Assembly: GCA_001777915.1 (NCBI GenBank) | Contig: MFFN01000005.1 | Coordinates: 1-64,000, forward strand | From: Candidatus Edwardsbacteria bacterium RifOxyA12_full_54_48 | Lineage (GTDB): Bacteria; Edwardsbacteria; AC1; EtOH8 | Length of the DNA stretch: 64,000 nt | Direction of reading: 5' to 3' | Shown: positions 1 to 7,993 of the stretch, in pieces | How the letters are laid out: every line of letters begins with the position of its first letter | Numbering within the stretch: the stretch's first letter is position 1 | Made by a program: the position numbers and the translations under genes | The notes under the pieces: model-generated | Seen by the model: only the letters and a program-made list of their open reading frames with translations | Told to the model about the DNA's origin: nothing | Database searches by the model: none

Positions 1-216
1 CTGGTTGCCTGTATAGACGGCTTAAAGATCAATCACAAGGTCCAGGATTATTACGGGGAACAGGTCAAAAAGCTTCTGGAAGGAACGATCATTTGCTTCG
101 CCCGGTACGGCAGGGACCCGATGTCCAGGATGAACGTGCGTACATCCTCCCGCAAGGTCAATTTTGATATAAACATTTATGACACCAAGGACCAGGCAGT
201 TAAAGCAATTACATAA
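1..216 (+). CDS. C-terminal end of an unidentified protein (5' end outside window)
   Basis: An open frame enters from the left edge in frame 1 and ends with TAA at 214-216, giving the last 71 residues of a protein. The visible part starts LVACIDGLKI and ends DQAVKAIT. It is a mixed alpha/beta sequence with a basic stretch around residues 35-52. The alternation of strand and helix loosely recalls STAS or SpoIIAA-like domains, but that is a guess and I do not assign a function. Base composition is closer to the integrase module than to the AT-rich genes that follow, so it may be element core or host sequence. Confidence 0.55.
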   Translation: MVACIDGLKINHKVQDYYGEQVKKLLEGTIICFARYGRDPMSRMNVRTSSRKVNFDINIYDTKDQAVKAIT

Positions 217-303
217 ACGAGAATGCAGATCTGCGGAAAGCAGCAGAACTTATGAGCAGTAGCGTTCATAATATTTTTGCAAACAAGGTTTAAAGGAATG
301 AAA

Positions 304-678
304 ATGATTATAATTGGTCAGGCAGAAATCAGAGACACAGCGGTTAATGTTGTGTACAAATGGTATAGAAAACGAGGATGGAGAGTTGTTATTCAAAAAA
401 GAAAACCTTACGATTTAGTTGCTAACAAAGGAAATAATAGGAGGTATGTTGAAATAAAAGGAACAATGAACCAGCCTAATAATTTCCGTGCGTTACTTTC
501 TAAAAATGAAAAACTGTTTATAGATAAATGTCGGGCAAATAAAATGCACTATCGACTCCATGTTGTTGCCGGTATAGGAAGATATAAGGAAATAATTCAC
601 AAATGGTATTCTGAAAGAAAATTATCTCAACCAAAGCCTGCCGGGCATTATTATATTACTGTGAAATTAAAAGATTAA
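304..678 (+). CDS. DUF3883-like PD-(D/E)XK nuclease-fold protein
   Basis: A protein of 124 residues. The core shows YDLVA, then after a short turn YVEIKGT, followed by a later FIDKC-type helix; this matches the DUF3883 pattern in which an acidic residue and an E-x-K triad form a PD-(D/E)XK restriction-endonuclease-like site. DUF3883 is usually found as a domain in restriction or defence proteins; here it stands almost alone. The start at ATG 304 is preferred because AAGGA (293-297) lies six bases upstream; ATG 298 and TTG 277 are in the same frame. The gene is AT-rich and about 130 bases separate it from the next gene. DNA cleavage is inferred from the motif only. Confidence 0.6.
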   Translation: MIIIGQAEIRDTAVNVVYKWYRKRGWRVVIQKRKPYDLVANKGNNRRYVEIKGTMNQPNNFRALLSKNEKLFIDKCRANKMHYRLHVVAGIGRYKEIIHKWYSERKLSQPKPAGHYYITVKLKD

Positions 679-810
679 TATTTTTAAACAAATTGGGAAA
701 TATAATGTGAATCATAATCCTCGTCCTATCTCAATTATTATTTAATTTTTGAATAGGACTGTTACTAAATCACTAGATGATGGTATAAATTCTAAATATG
801 AGAGCAAGTT

Positions 811-1845
811 ATGTCCAATGTTATTAATGTGAAGCAAAAATCAGAAAATGAACGTTTGTTCCTTTATATTCCTTTTAGCCTCTTGTATTTATGGAAAGCA
901 TCTACAGGTATAAAATACTTGGTGTTCCTAGTCTTGTTTATTCCTTTAATTTATGGATTTTTAGGAATTAAAGATCCATTCAACATATTTAATTATATTA
1001 TAATTGTTCCATTGTATTTTGCTCTCGCTAGTACTATTGTAAGAGAGCTTTACCAGAGGCTTGATGAAATATACGGTCCATCAAATTCATTTCATCTTTC
1101 AAAAACCTTTCCGAGAAAGAAATTTGAGAAAATAAACCCTCATAAATTAGTTCTGTTTTTATCTTGCCTCAGCCTTGTTTTCCAGCTATGTTATATATTC
1201 AACGAGTTGGGTCTTGGACACGGAAACAATCCTATTTATCCTCTTTTTAGTAGGTTGTTTGAGCAACATTGGTTCTTTCGCAATTTCCCCTTAATATTCT
1301 TTATAGAATATATCACGGTTCAATTCTTTGCTCTTTGGTTTGCATTTACAATAGTATTTGCCTTGATTGATTTATGTAGACGTTATTATTGGGTGCTCCG
1401 TAAAAGTAGAATATTTCATCGTGATTATGAAGTAGCTGACAACTGGGTAGAAGGCACAAATAAAACGTTTTATAAAGTTACATTTATGTCGATATTGCTT
1501 TGTTTGAACGCATATACATATAGATCGCTTATTCATAATGGATCTACTTTGAATTCGCTAGGATTCATCTTTTTTGGTCTTTTATTAGTTTTACTTGTTA
1601 TTATTGCACGTACCTATCTGCGTTTAAATAAAATGAAATATAAATTAATCAAACTTAGGCGTAGTAAATCAGCGCACCCAATAAGACGTATTATTCAAAT
1701 TATTTGGATAATTATAGCTGCAATAGTTGAAGCTGTCCCGAGCATCACTATTAGTCAGACAACGACAGGCTCTATGCTTATTTTGAATATATATGAATTT
1801 ATCCGTCCTTGGATAGACAATATCTTCCAATTCAAACAATTTTAA
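811..1845 (+). CDS. Polytopic membrane protein of unknown function
   Basis: A protein of 344 residues with about six to seven hydrophobic segments (roughly residues 36-52, 60-76, 113-130, 160-187, 225-240, 250-268 and 293-310) separated by basic loops such as FPRKKFEK and LRRSKSAHPIRR. No enzymatic or transporter motif was recognised. It lies between two nuclease-like genes in an AT-rich cargo region. In defence islands such proteins are sometimes membrane effectors, but nothing in this sequence proves that. A weak purine-rich stretch (GAGAGCAAG) precedes ATG 811. Confidence 0.7.
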   Translation: MSNVINVKQKSENERLFLYIPFSLLYLWKASTGIKYLVFLVLFIPLIYGFLGIKDPFNIFNYIIIVPLYFALASTIVRELYQRLDEIYGPSNSFHLSKTFPRKKFEKINPHKLVLFLSCLSLVFQLCYIFNELGLGHGNNPIYPLFSRLFEQHWFFRNFPLIFFIEYITVQFFALWFAFTIVFALIDLCRRYYWVLRKSRIFHRDYEVADNWVEGTNKTFYKVTFMSILLCLNAYTYRSLIHNGSTLNSLGFIFFGLLLVLLVIIARTYLRLNKMKYKLIKLRRSKSAHPIRRIIQIIWIIIAAIVEAVPSITISQTTTGSMLILNIYEFIRPWIDNIFQFKQF

Positions 1846-1951
1846 TAACATTGAATTGACCACATTCAGGACAGCATCAAGTACAGCGCATATTTTAACG
1901 ATCATTGAGTAAAATAACTAAATATATAAATTATATATATTAGGTACTGTT

Positions 1952-3358
1952 ATGTCAGAAGAAAAATACAAACCCTGCCCATTATGTGGGACTATGCTTC
2001 CATATGATAAATGGCTTGAGGTCGTAGGTGTTTATGAAGAGCAGCAAAAACATAAGAAGCAGTTGGAAATTGAATTAGGCAAGGCAAAGGAACAAAGCAA
2101 GAAACTCGCAGAAGAACAGAAAAAGTATCGTGCTCAAGAGAAGGTGCTTCGTACCCAATTCAAACAGAAAATGCAGTTGGAACGTAATAGGATCAAGAAA
2201 ACAGAAAATAGATTAAAAGAAAAGGAATCATTACTAAAGAAGAAACTTGAAAACAAATATGCAAAACAACAAACAACACTTCGCAAACGGTTCGAAAGAG
2301 ATAAGAAAAGTGCCCTAGGCAAAATAAAAGCACAAGGTATCAAAATAGGTTCGGAACAGGAAAAGGCAAAGACAGCAAAGCTTAAAAAACTTCTTGATGA
2401 TCTTAAAACCAAACAAGCTGCATCTGAGTTTAAACTTAAGCAACAATTCCAGAGAGAGCAGGATACATTAAGAAAGAGGTTTGAACGTGACAAACAGATA
2501 GAGCTCAAGCGTGTAAGAAGTGAGGCTATTGCAAAAGGCATAGCAAAACAAAAGGCCAGAACAGATAAAGTAACTTCTCTGATGGATAAGATACGTAAGG
2601 ATAGAGATGAAGCTAACGAACGGGTAAAACAATTAGAGGAAATGATTAAAAAAGGTACAACACCTCAGCTTGAAGGATTTGATTTTGAAAAATTATTTTC
2701 AGATCAACTGAAAAAGAAATTTCCCAATGATGATATTAAATCAACGGGAAAGAAGGGCGATGTAATCCAAACAGTTAAAGTTGAAACAAAAACAGTTGGC
2801 AAAATTATCTATGAATGTAAGAAAACAAGGGATTTCAAGAATCAGTATATTGATCAGATAATAAGAGATAAGGCAAAGGTCATAGTTAATTATGGCGTAA
2901 TCGTTACCTGGGCTTCGAAAGAAAATAAGCAGGGATTTTGGATTGAAAAAGATATCTTCATAGTCCATCCCTATGGCGTCCTTGATATAGCGTCATTCTT
3001 AAGAGAGACGCTGGTACAGGTATTTACCTTAAATATAACCAAATCAGAATTTGCTACAAAAGGCAAAGCACTCCTTGATTTCATGCAATCCGAGGATTTC
3101 AGGAACAGGATCCAAGACTCAATCAACAAAAGTCGTGAAGCCTATGAAGTATTAAGGAAAGAAGTGAAAACGCATGTAAATACCTGGAAGAAACGTACTA
3201 AAATCTACGACAGCATACATAAGAACACAGGCATCATCCAAGGTACTGTCCGGCATGTGCTGCTACATGGCAAGATCCCAGAGAAACTCCCCGAAGAAAC
3301 AGTCTTCCCCGCACTTCCAATCGCAATTGAAAAGATAAATAGTAACGAGAATAAATAA
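1952..3358 (+). CDS. Coiled-coil protein with C-terminal DUF2130-like nuclease domain
   Basis: A protein of 468 residues in three parts. The N-terminus carries a CPLCG knuckle (residues 8-12). Residues about 25-235 are a highly charged Lys/Glu/Gln coiled coil containing two near-repeats of the segment LRKRFERDK. From about 245 to 400 the sequence matches DUF2130: FEKLF, then GDVIQTV, then IIYECKKTRDF, then KAKVIVNYGVIVT. The D-x(n)-E-x-K arrangement (GD, then YECK) is a PD-(D/E)XK-like site. DUF2130 proteins are widespread and poorly studied; they may cleave or process DNA. The start follows AGGT with spacing six. The next gene begins 36 bases downstream, so this is likely the first gene of an operon reaching 10087. 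Confidence 0.65.
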   Translation: MSEEKYKPCPLCGTMLPYDKWLEVVGVYEEQQKHKKQLEIELGKAKEQSKKLAEEQKKYRAQEKVLRTQFKQKMQLERNRIKKTENRLKEKESLLKKKLENKYAKQQTTLRKRFERDKKSALGKIKAQGIKIGSEQEKAKTAKLKKLLDDLKTKQAASEFKLKQQFQREQDTLRKRFERDKQIELKRVRSEAIAKGIAKQKARTDKVTSLMDKIRKDRDEANERVKQLEEMIKKGTTPQLEGFDFEKLFSDQLKKKFPNDDIKSTGKKGDVIQTVKVETKTVGKIIYECKKTRDFKNQYIDQIIRDKAKVIVNYGVIVTWASKENKQGFWIEKDIFIVHPYGVLDIASFLRETLVQVFTLNITKSEFATKGKALLDFMQSEDFRNRIQDSINKSREAYEVLRKEVKTHVNTWKKRTKIYDSIHKNTGIIQGTVRHVLLHGKIPEKLPEETVFPALPIAIEKINSNENK

Positions 3359-3394
3359 ATCACTCTTCTCTAATTGATTAAGTAAGGAATGGTC

Positions 3395-4492
3395 ATGCCG
3401 TTTAATATACAGACTAAAACAGCTATGTTTGTTCGGTGTGGCAGATTGTGTTGCCTTTGCCTTAAACAATGCGGTACAAATATTGAAGCTGCACATATAA
3501 TTGATGAAGCGCAAGGTGGTTTAAATGATGCAGATAATGGAATCCCAGTATGTCTTGATTGTCATCAGGAAATAGGAGCTTATAATCCGCGACACCCCAA
3601 GGGTAATAAATTTCAACCACAGGAGTTAATTGCACGTAGAGACCGTGTTTACGGTTTAGTCGAAACTGGTTTATTGTATGCGCAAATATTTGCGCAGCGC
3701 TCACAGAGAAATATATCTAATGGAAACGATCCACGTGATGAAATTCCAGTAAGACCCGCGATGTCATTAACAGCAAAGCGTTTTCTTGATTCAATACAAT
3801 CATCTCTAGATACATCGGAGATATCAACCAGGAAACTATCATTATTGAGTCAAAATGATCGTGCATATATATTGGAAGAATTATCAAATAAAATTGTAGA
3901 CAATCTGCAGGATATTAATCTATTCGCTCGTTTACTACAAAGCGATGATTTTCCTAAAAATGAAGCAACCCTCTTGTTGGAGCAGGTATTAAGAGCAGCC
4001 ACTCTTTATGGATCAGCGATAATAAAGGCTGCAATATTACGGGAATTTTCACCCGACCTTATTGCGAGTGTTTACGAGGGTGTTTTATTAGCTTTTTTTG
4101 AAGATATTATTCTTACTATTAAGAGGGATCAATATCCTGAAGTTAATGCAATAGTTCCTTCTTTAATACGTCATTCTTCTGTCGTTCCAAGGTTATTATG
4201 GCGTGAGTATGTATTAAGCCTTATCGATCAAGCAAAGTCTGGATCGTATCAGGGAGCTCCAGCAGCGAGAAATATATTGTTAGAGTTACCATCAGAAATT
4301 GCCAAAGAAGGCATACAAAATATTGACAATAAATACTTATTGTTTAATTACCAATATGACTTTCTTAAACAATTTATAGGAAAATATATTGATTGTGCTT
4401 TGCAAATACAAAAAAAGATGTTTATTGATTATGCCCGTATGACGGCAAAAGAATTTTATGAAAAATATTTCCCCGATGAATGGGAAATATAG
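3395..4492 (+). CDS. HNH endonuclease-domain protein
   Basis: A protein of 365 residues. Residues 1-90 form an HNH/McrA-like zinc nuclease domain: CCLC near residue 16, then EAAHII, DNGIPVC and DCHQEIGAYN. The paired Cys and the His-Asn-His ladder are intact. Residues about 120-350 are helical with no motif I recognise and may be a sensor or oligomerisation domain. ATG 3395 is preferred over ATG 3389 because AAGGA lies six bases upstream of it. The gene sits between the DUF2130-like gene and a small unknown gene, with 36- and 28-base gaps. The likely role is metal-dependent cleavage of DNA or RNA, inferred from the HNH motif. Confidence 0.7.
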   Translation: MPFNIQTKTAMFVRCGRLCCLCLKQCGTNIEAAHIIDEAQGGLNDADNGIPVCLDCHQEIGAYNPRHPKGNKFQPQELIARRDRVYGLVETGLLYAQIFAQRSQRNISNGNDPRDEIPVRPAMSLTAKRFLDSIQSSLDTSEISTRKLSLLSQNDRAYILEELSNKIVDNLQDINLFARLLQSDDFPKNEATLLLEQVLRAATLYGSAIIKAAILREFSPDLIASVYEGVLLAFFEDIILTIKRDQYPEVNAIVPSLIRHSSVVPRLLWREYVLSLIDQAKSGSYQGAPAARNILLELPSEIAKEGIQNIDNKYLLFNYQYDFLKQFIGKYIDCALQIQKKMFIDYARMTAKEFYEKYFPDEWEI

Positions 4493-4520
4493 TGATATTA
4501 AACATTAATCCTGAGATTAT

Positions 4521-4889
4521 ATGCCTATAAAAAAGTACCATGAAGAATTTGATTTGTTTCTATCTTCAAAAGGCGTTCTTCTTCCAGATGGCCAATACGG
4601 CGTAGTCCATACATTTATGGATAAAGGGGTTGGGTCATTCGGAGCCAATCATCGCGAACTTGACATATATCACCGTGAAGAAGGTTTGCGCAGTTGGCTT
4701 AATGGTAAATATAATGTAATCGGGCAGCACAGGGCAACAGATTGGCTACGTGCTGGCCTCGGGCATATTTGTTTAGACGTTGTTGAGTCAAATCTTCCCA
4801 ATAAATATACTTGGGATCATGTATATGAAAAAGCTTATCAATTAATGAAAAGAATGCGATGGAATAAATCACGTTTTATATTTTTTTAG
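4521..4889 (+). CDS. Small unknown protein in nuclease-rich operon
   Basis: A protein of 122 residues, not recognised. It has several conserved-looking polar and aromatic clusters: GVVHTFMDKGVGSFGANHRE, IYHREEGLRSWL and IGQHRATDWLRAGLGHICLD. The His, Asp and Glu content would suit a metal or phosphate-binding site, but no known catalytic motif is clear. The end is basic and aromatic (RMRWNKSRFIFF). It lies 28 bases after the HNH gene and 13 bases before the PD-(D/E)XK-like gene, so it is probably co-translated with them. No good ribosome-binding site precedes ATG 4521. Confidence 0.55.
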   Translation: MPIKKYHEEFDLFLSSKGVLLPDGQYGVVHTFMDKGVGSFGANHRELDIYHREEGLRSWLNGKYNVIGQHRATDWLRAGLGHICLDVVESNLPNKYTWDHVYEKAYQLMKRMRWNKSRFIFF

Positions 4890-4902
4890 AGGTGTATTTA
4901 CA

Positions 4903-6060
4903 ATGATTGATGCAAAATACAATTCGTCATTAGATAGATTGCCGGGAGATGACCTCTGGGCAAAAATGATTAATTCCTGTGAAAACATAGAGGGGTTATC
5001 TAAAAAAGAGATAAAAGAATCCCAGGATGCTTTTAAAGTATTGCAAAACACGTTAGGCATAAATTTCTTGGAAATGGTGTTTAGTAAAAATCATCCGATG
5101 ACATTTAACTTGATAAATGTGGTTGCATGGACACGGAGATGGATAATATGGTTGGCAAAAGCAATAGATGTATCTCTAAATTATGATAAAAAGAGAAGTA
5201 TACTTAAAAGATTAAAAGACCCAGATAAATATTATGAGGGTTTGTCTGTTTTAAAGTATGCTGATAAATTATCTAGAATGGGTTTTGAAATATCAATCGA
5301 TGAAATGATTGGGAAAAAAGTTCCTGATATTAAGGTTATTAACAAGGAGAATGGCGAAACATTTGTAATTGAAGTATCTATTCAGAAAAGAAGTGTTCAT
5401 GAAGAGAAGGCATTTGAAATTATGAGATCTGTAACGTTTGCTGTATTTTGCAGTGCCCCTGGAATGAGTTATTGTGGAGGTATATATAAATATCTTGCAG
5501 ATAAACATTTGGCAGATGTTATATGTAAAGTAAAAGATATTGCTGTTTCTTCTAAATCAAATAATTTATTTAAATGTCTTCATATCCCTTATATTTTAGA
5601 TTTTGCTATTGCTCCAAGTGAGGATGATCCCAAATTAATAAACTGGGCAAAGAGGTATAGAACACAACCAGGTCAATTTTCTGGTCCAGACGATGAAGTC
5701 AATCATTTTCGCAGATTAGAGGCAAAGGTGTTTAAAGAACAAGAACAATTACCTATTGATAAACCTGGAATAATCATTATTGAAAGTAATGATTTATTTA
5801 GAACGCGCGATTACAGGGGCACAATATCAAGAATTGAAGATATTGTATATAAATATGATAAATTAGCTGTACTAATAATATCAGGCAGTTATATCGGAAG
5901 CGGGTCAAATGTCATTATACAAAAGGAAGGCCATAAATATATTGGAATAAAAAAGAATGATTTATTATTTGAACAATATTATTTTATCAAGAATAAATAT
6001 TGTAATCATAAATTATCAAAAGAAACGCTTGATAAAATAATTAAATCCTTAAAGATCTAA
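4903..6060 (+). CDS. Unknown protein with PD-(D/E)XK-like motif
   Basis: A protein of 385 residues. Around residues 135-165 the sequence reads KVPDIKVINKENGETFVIEV followed directly by SIQK. The spacing PD-x(13)-E-x-S-x(2)-K resembles a PD-(D/E)XK active site in which the usual lysine has been displaced. Downstream are IPYILDFAIAPSEDDP and a Gly/Ser-rich strand ISGSYIGSGSNVII. The N-terminal 120 residues are helical with a Trp-rich patch (WTRRWIIWLAK). AGAGGTG lies about eight bases before ATG 4903. Nuclease function is inferred only from the motif; the displaced lysine could also mean an inactive, nucleic-acid-binding fold. Confidence 0.55.
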   Translation: MIDAKYNSSLDRLPGDDLWAKMINSCENIEGLSKKEIKESQDAFKVLQNTLGINFLEMVFSKNHPMTFNLINVVAWTRRWIIWLAKAIDVSLNYDKKRSILKRLKDPDKYYEGLSVLKYADKLSRMGFEISIDEMIGKKVPDIKVINKENGETFVIEVSIQKRSVHEEKAFEIMRSVTFAVFCSAPGMSYCGGIYKYLADKHLADVICKVKDIAVSSKSNNLFKCLHIPYILDFAIAPSEDDPKLINWAKRYRTQPGQFSGPDDEVNHFRRLEAKVFKEQEQLPIDKPGIIIIESNDLFRTRDYRGTISRIEDIVYKYDKLAVLIISGSYIGSGSNVIIQKEGHKYIGIKKNDLLFEQYYFIKNKYCNHKLSKETLDKIIKSLKI

Positions 6061-6083
6061 TATATTGTTTAAGGGAGAATGAA

Positions 6084-6335
6084 ATGGCGCTCTATTTCTT
6101 AGAATATGATCTCAGAAAGGACCGGGACTATCAGAAGCTCTACGATGAGTTGAATAAATTCAATGCAGTAAGAATCCTGAAATCATTATGGTGTTTTAAT
6201 AGAATCAATATAACTTCGGAAGGGTTGAGGGATTATTTTAAGCAATTTATTGATTCTGACGATGGTTTAATGGTTGCAGAAGTGACCAGTTGGGCAACAA
6301 CCAACTCAGAAGGAACCCCGAATCAACTAAAGTAA
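6084..6335 (+). CDS. Cas2/SinR-like small ferredoxin-fold protein
   Basis: A protein of 83 residues beginning MALYFLEYDLRKDRDYQKLY, with the beta-alpha-beta start typical of Cas2, VapD and the SinR-type proteins (hydrophobic strand ending in YDL, then a helix). The middle reads RILKSLWCFNR and the end DGLMVAEVTSW. Members of this superfamily are small ferredoxin-fold proteins; some are Mg-dependent nucleases or toxins, and Cas2 is the adaptation scaffold of CRISPR systems. There is no CRISPR array, Cas1 or other cas gene in the window, so this is a stand-alone relative. AAGGGAG precedes the start; the gene follows its neighbour by 23 bases. Confidence 0.65.
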   Translation: MALYFLEYDLRKDRDYQKLYDELNKFNAVRILKSLWCFNRINITSEGLRDYFKQFIDSDDGLMVAEVTSWATTNSEGTPNQLK

Positions 6336-6344
6336 CGATATATT

Positions 6345-6368
6345 AATGGGCTGCTGACGCAGCCCATT
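6345..6368. terminator. Inverted repeat, possible terminator or processing hairpin
   Basis: A perfect ten-base-pair stem (6345-6354 with 6359-6368) and a TGAC loop sit between the Cas2-like gene and the DUF4365-like gene. The downstream T run is poor, so it could be a weak terminator or an mRNA-processing hairpin inside the operon. Confidence 0.5.
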
Positions 6369-6393
6369 ATGCATTATTTAACATGAGGTTAGT

Positions 6394-7992
6394 ATGAGCA
6401 GGGGGAAAAGGCGTTCACCAAGTCAGCTTATTGGTATAAAAGGTGAAAAAATATTTGAAGATTGGGCTACAAATCGCAGATTGACGACAAATAAAGCAGA
6501 GGAAGATTATGGGATTGATTATTTTTGCCAAGTATTCAACCCATTTGTTAATAGAGCAAATGAAATCACCGGTCATACTTTAATGGTTCAAGTCCGATCT
6601 ATTGAGGGCAGCAGTAAAAAGAGAATAACGCTTAATAAAATAGATGCAGAAAATCTATTGCGTCAAAGCAATGCAACATGTCTTATTGGCGTTAACATTA
6701 TAAACCGTATGGTTCATTATCGATTTCTTAATAAAGAATTTATTGATAAGTTAATAGATTTTATTGGGTCTGGCAATAGCACCTATTCCATTAATCTCGA
6801 TGAAATGGAAAGTGATTTTAATATTTTTGATGAGCTTCTCACATACCATACAAAACCTGGTGTGATACATGGATTAATGCTTTATAAAAACGAAAAACAA
6901 ATAAATCAAGCAATACCTGGCGCAACAGTAACTATGCATCAATCTAGAGATAGTAGTTATGCTATTATCGATTTGCCCTGGATAAATTCTGTATTGAATA
7001 TACAACCTGAATTATTTTCAGAAGTTAGATCGCTTATATTTGAACAAGGGAAACAGCCCCATGAATTACCTGGAGTTGATATTGACCCTGAAATATATAA
7101 AATCTTAGATTTGGTTGATGGTGAGGTCTACATAAGTGGGGGTAGTGAAAAAGAAGCTAATCTAACCGTGGAATATAACGGGATTAAGGCTTCGGAAAAG
7201 TTTATATATCGACGATTAAGGGACGAAAGAGCATTCACGCATCCGATAGGATTAAGCCTTAGAATCTCTGACCGGAGAAAGAAGGGAGATATATTTATTC
7301 ACGAGTTGGAATGTTGTTTATTTGACAGTACAATGTCTTTGGGAAGCAATCATGATATGTTAGCGTTTTTAAAATTACTAAATGAGGGGGCTAAATTTGA
7401 ATTAGATGGCGAACCATTTTTAAAGATTGATGATTTCGGAAAACGTGCTTCACATATAGGTCAGGCGATTATATCACTAGAAAATATTACCAAATATCTA
7501 AATATTAGTATGGAAGATTATTTCCTTAATGATTTATTGAATGAAGAATTAGATCGGTCGGTTTATTTGCTAGAAGCAGTATGCATAAAAAAGGAAGCTA
7601 TCAATAAATATATTAAAGGGTTTATATACGGACCGTTAGCTGACGGAAATATTGATGAAATAAAAACAAAAGAAGGATTATTTGAGGTTCCAGTCGTACT
7701 TAATTTAAAAAACAAGGGTGTTGTTCTGTGGATCAAAGTAAAAGGAATATTATATATAGATGCAGAAGGTAAAATCAGTGGCTTCCGTTTTGATGAACAG
7801 ATTAGTTGGAAATATATGATAACGGAAAGAATGAATAAATCGGTATATCCGGAGTTATGGGTTATTAATGAATGGCCACCCATTGAATTAGGTAAGGCAC
7901 ATAGTAGAAAAGAAAAACTAGACACAAAAGAACCAGGATATATAAAACACAATGTTAAGGTTTGGGGAAAAGACAAGCAAAAGGTATTTTAA
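6394..7992 (+). CDS. DUF4365-like nuclease-fold N-domain protein
   Basis: A protein of 532 residues. Residues about 12-130 match the DUF4365 pattern: IGIKGEKIFEDW, EEDYGIDYFCQVF and MVQVRSIEGSS, the last with R in place of the usual Lys of QVKS. DUF4365 belongs to the PD-(D/E)XK clan and is common in defence loci, often fused to other domains. The remaining 400 residues are not recognised; they look mixed alpha/beta. TGAGGT precedes ATG 6394. The stop at 7992 is one base before the next start, so translation is probably coupled. The Lys-to-Arg change makes catalysis uncertain. Confidence 0.6.
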   Translation: MSRGKRRSPSQLIGIKGEKIFEDWATNRRLTTNKAEEDYGIDYFCQVFNPFVNRANEITGHTLMVQVRSIEGSSKKRITLNKIDAENLLRQSNATCLIGVNIINRMVHYRFLNKEFIDKLIDFIGSGNSTYSINLDEMESDFNIFDELLTYHTKPGVIHGLMLYKNEKQINQAIPGATVTMHQSRDSSYAIIDLPWINSVLNIQPELFSEVRSLIFEQGKQPHELPGVDIDPEIYKILDLVDGEVYISGGSEKEANLTVEYNGIKASEKFIYRRLRDERAFTHPIGLSLRISDRRKKGDIFIHELECCLFDSTMSLGSNHDMLAFLKLLNEGAKFELDGEPFLKIDDFGKRASHIGQAIISLENITKYLNISMEDYFLNDLLNEELDRSVYLLEAVCIKKEAINKYIKGFIYGPLADGNIDEIKTKEGLFEVPVVLNLKNKGVVLWIKVKGILYIDAEGKISGFRFDEQISWKYMITERMNKSVYPELWVINEWPPIELGKAHSRKEKLDTKEPGYIKHNVKVWGKDKQKVF

Positions 7993-7993
7993 T

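Noticed and set aside
6084-6335. CRISPR-Cas locus suggested by the Cas2-like gene
   Set aside because: No direct-repeat array, Cas1 or effector gene was found in either direction.
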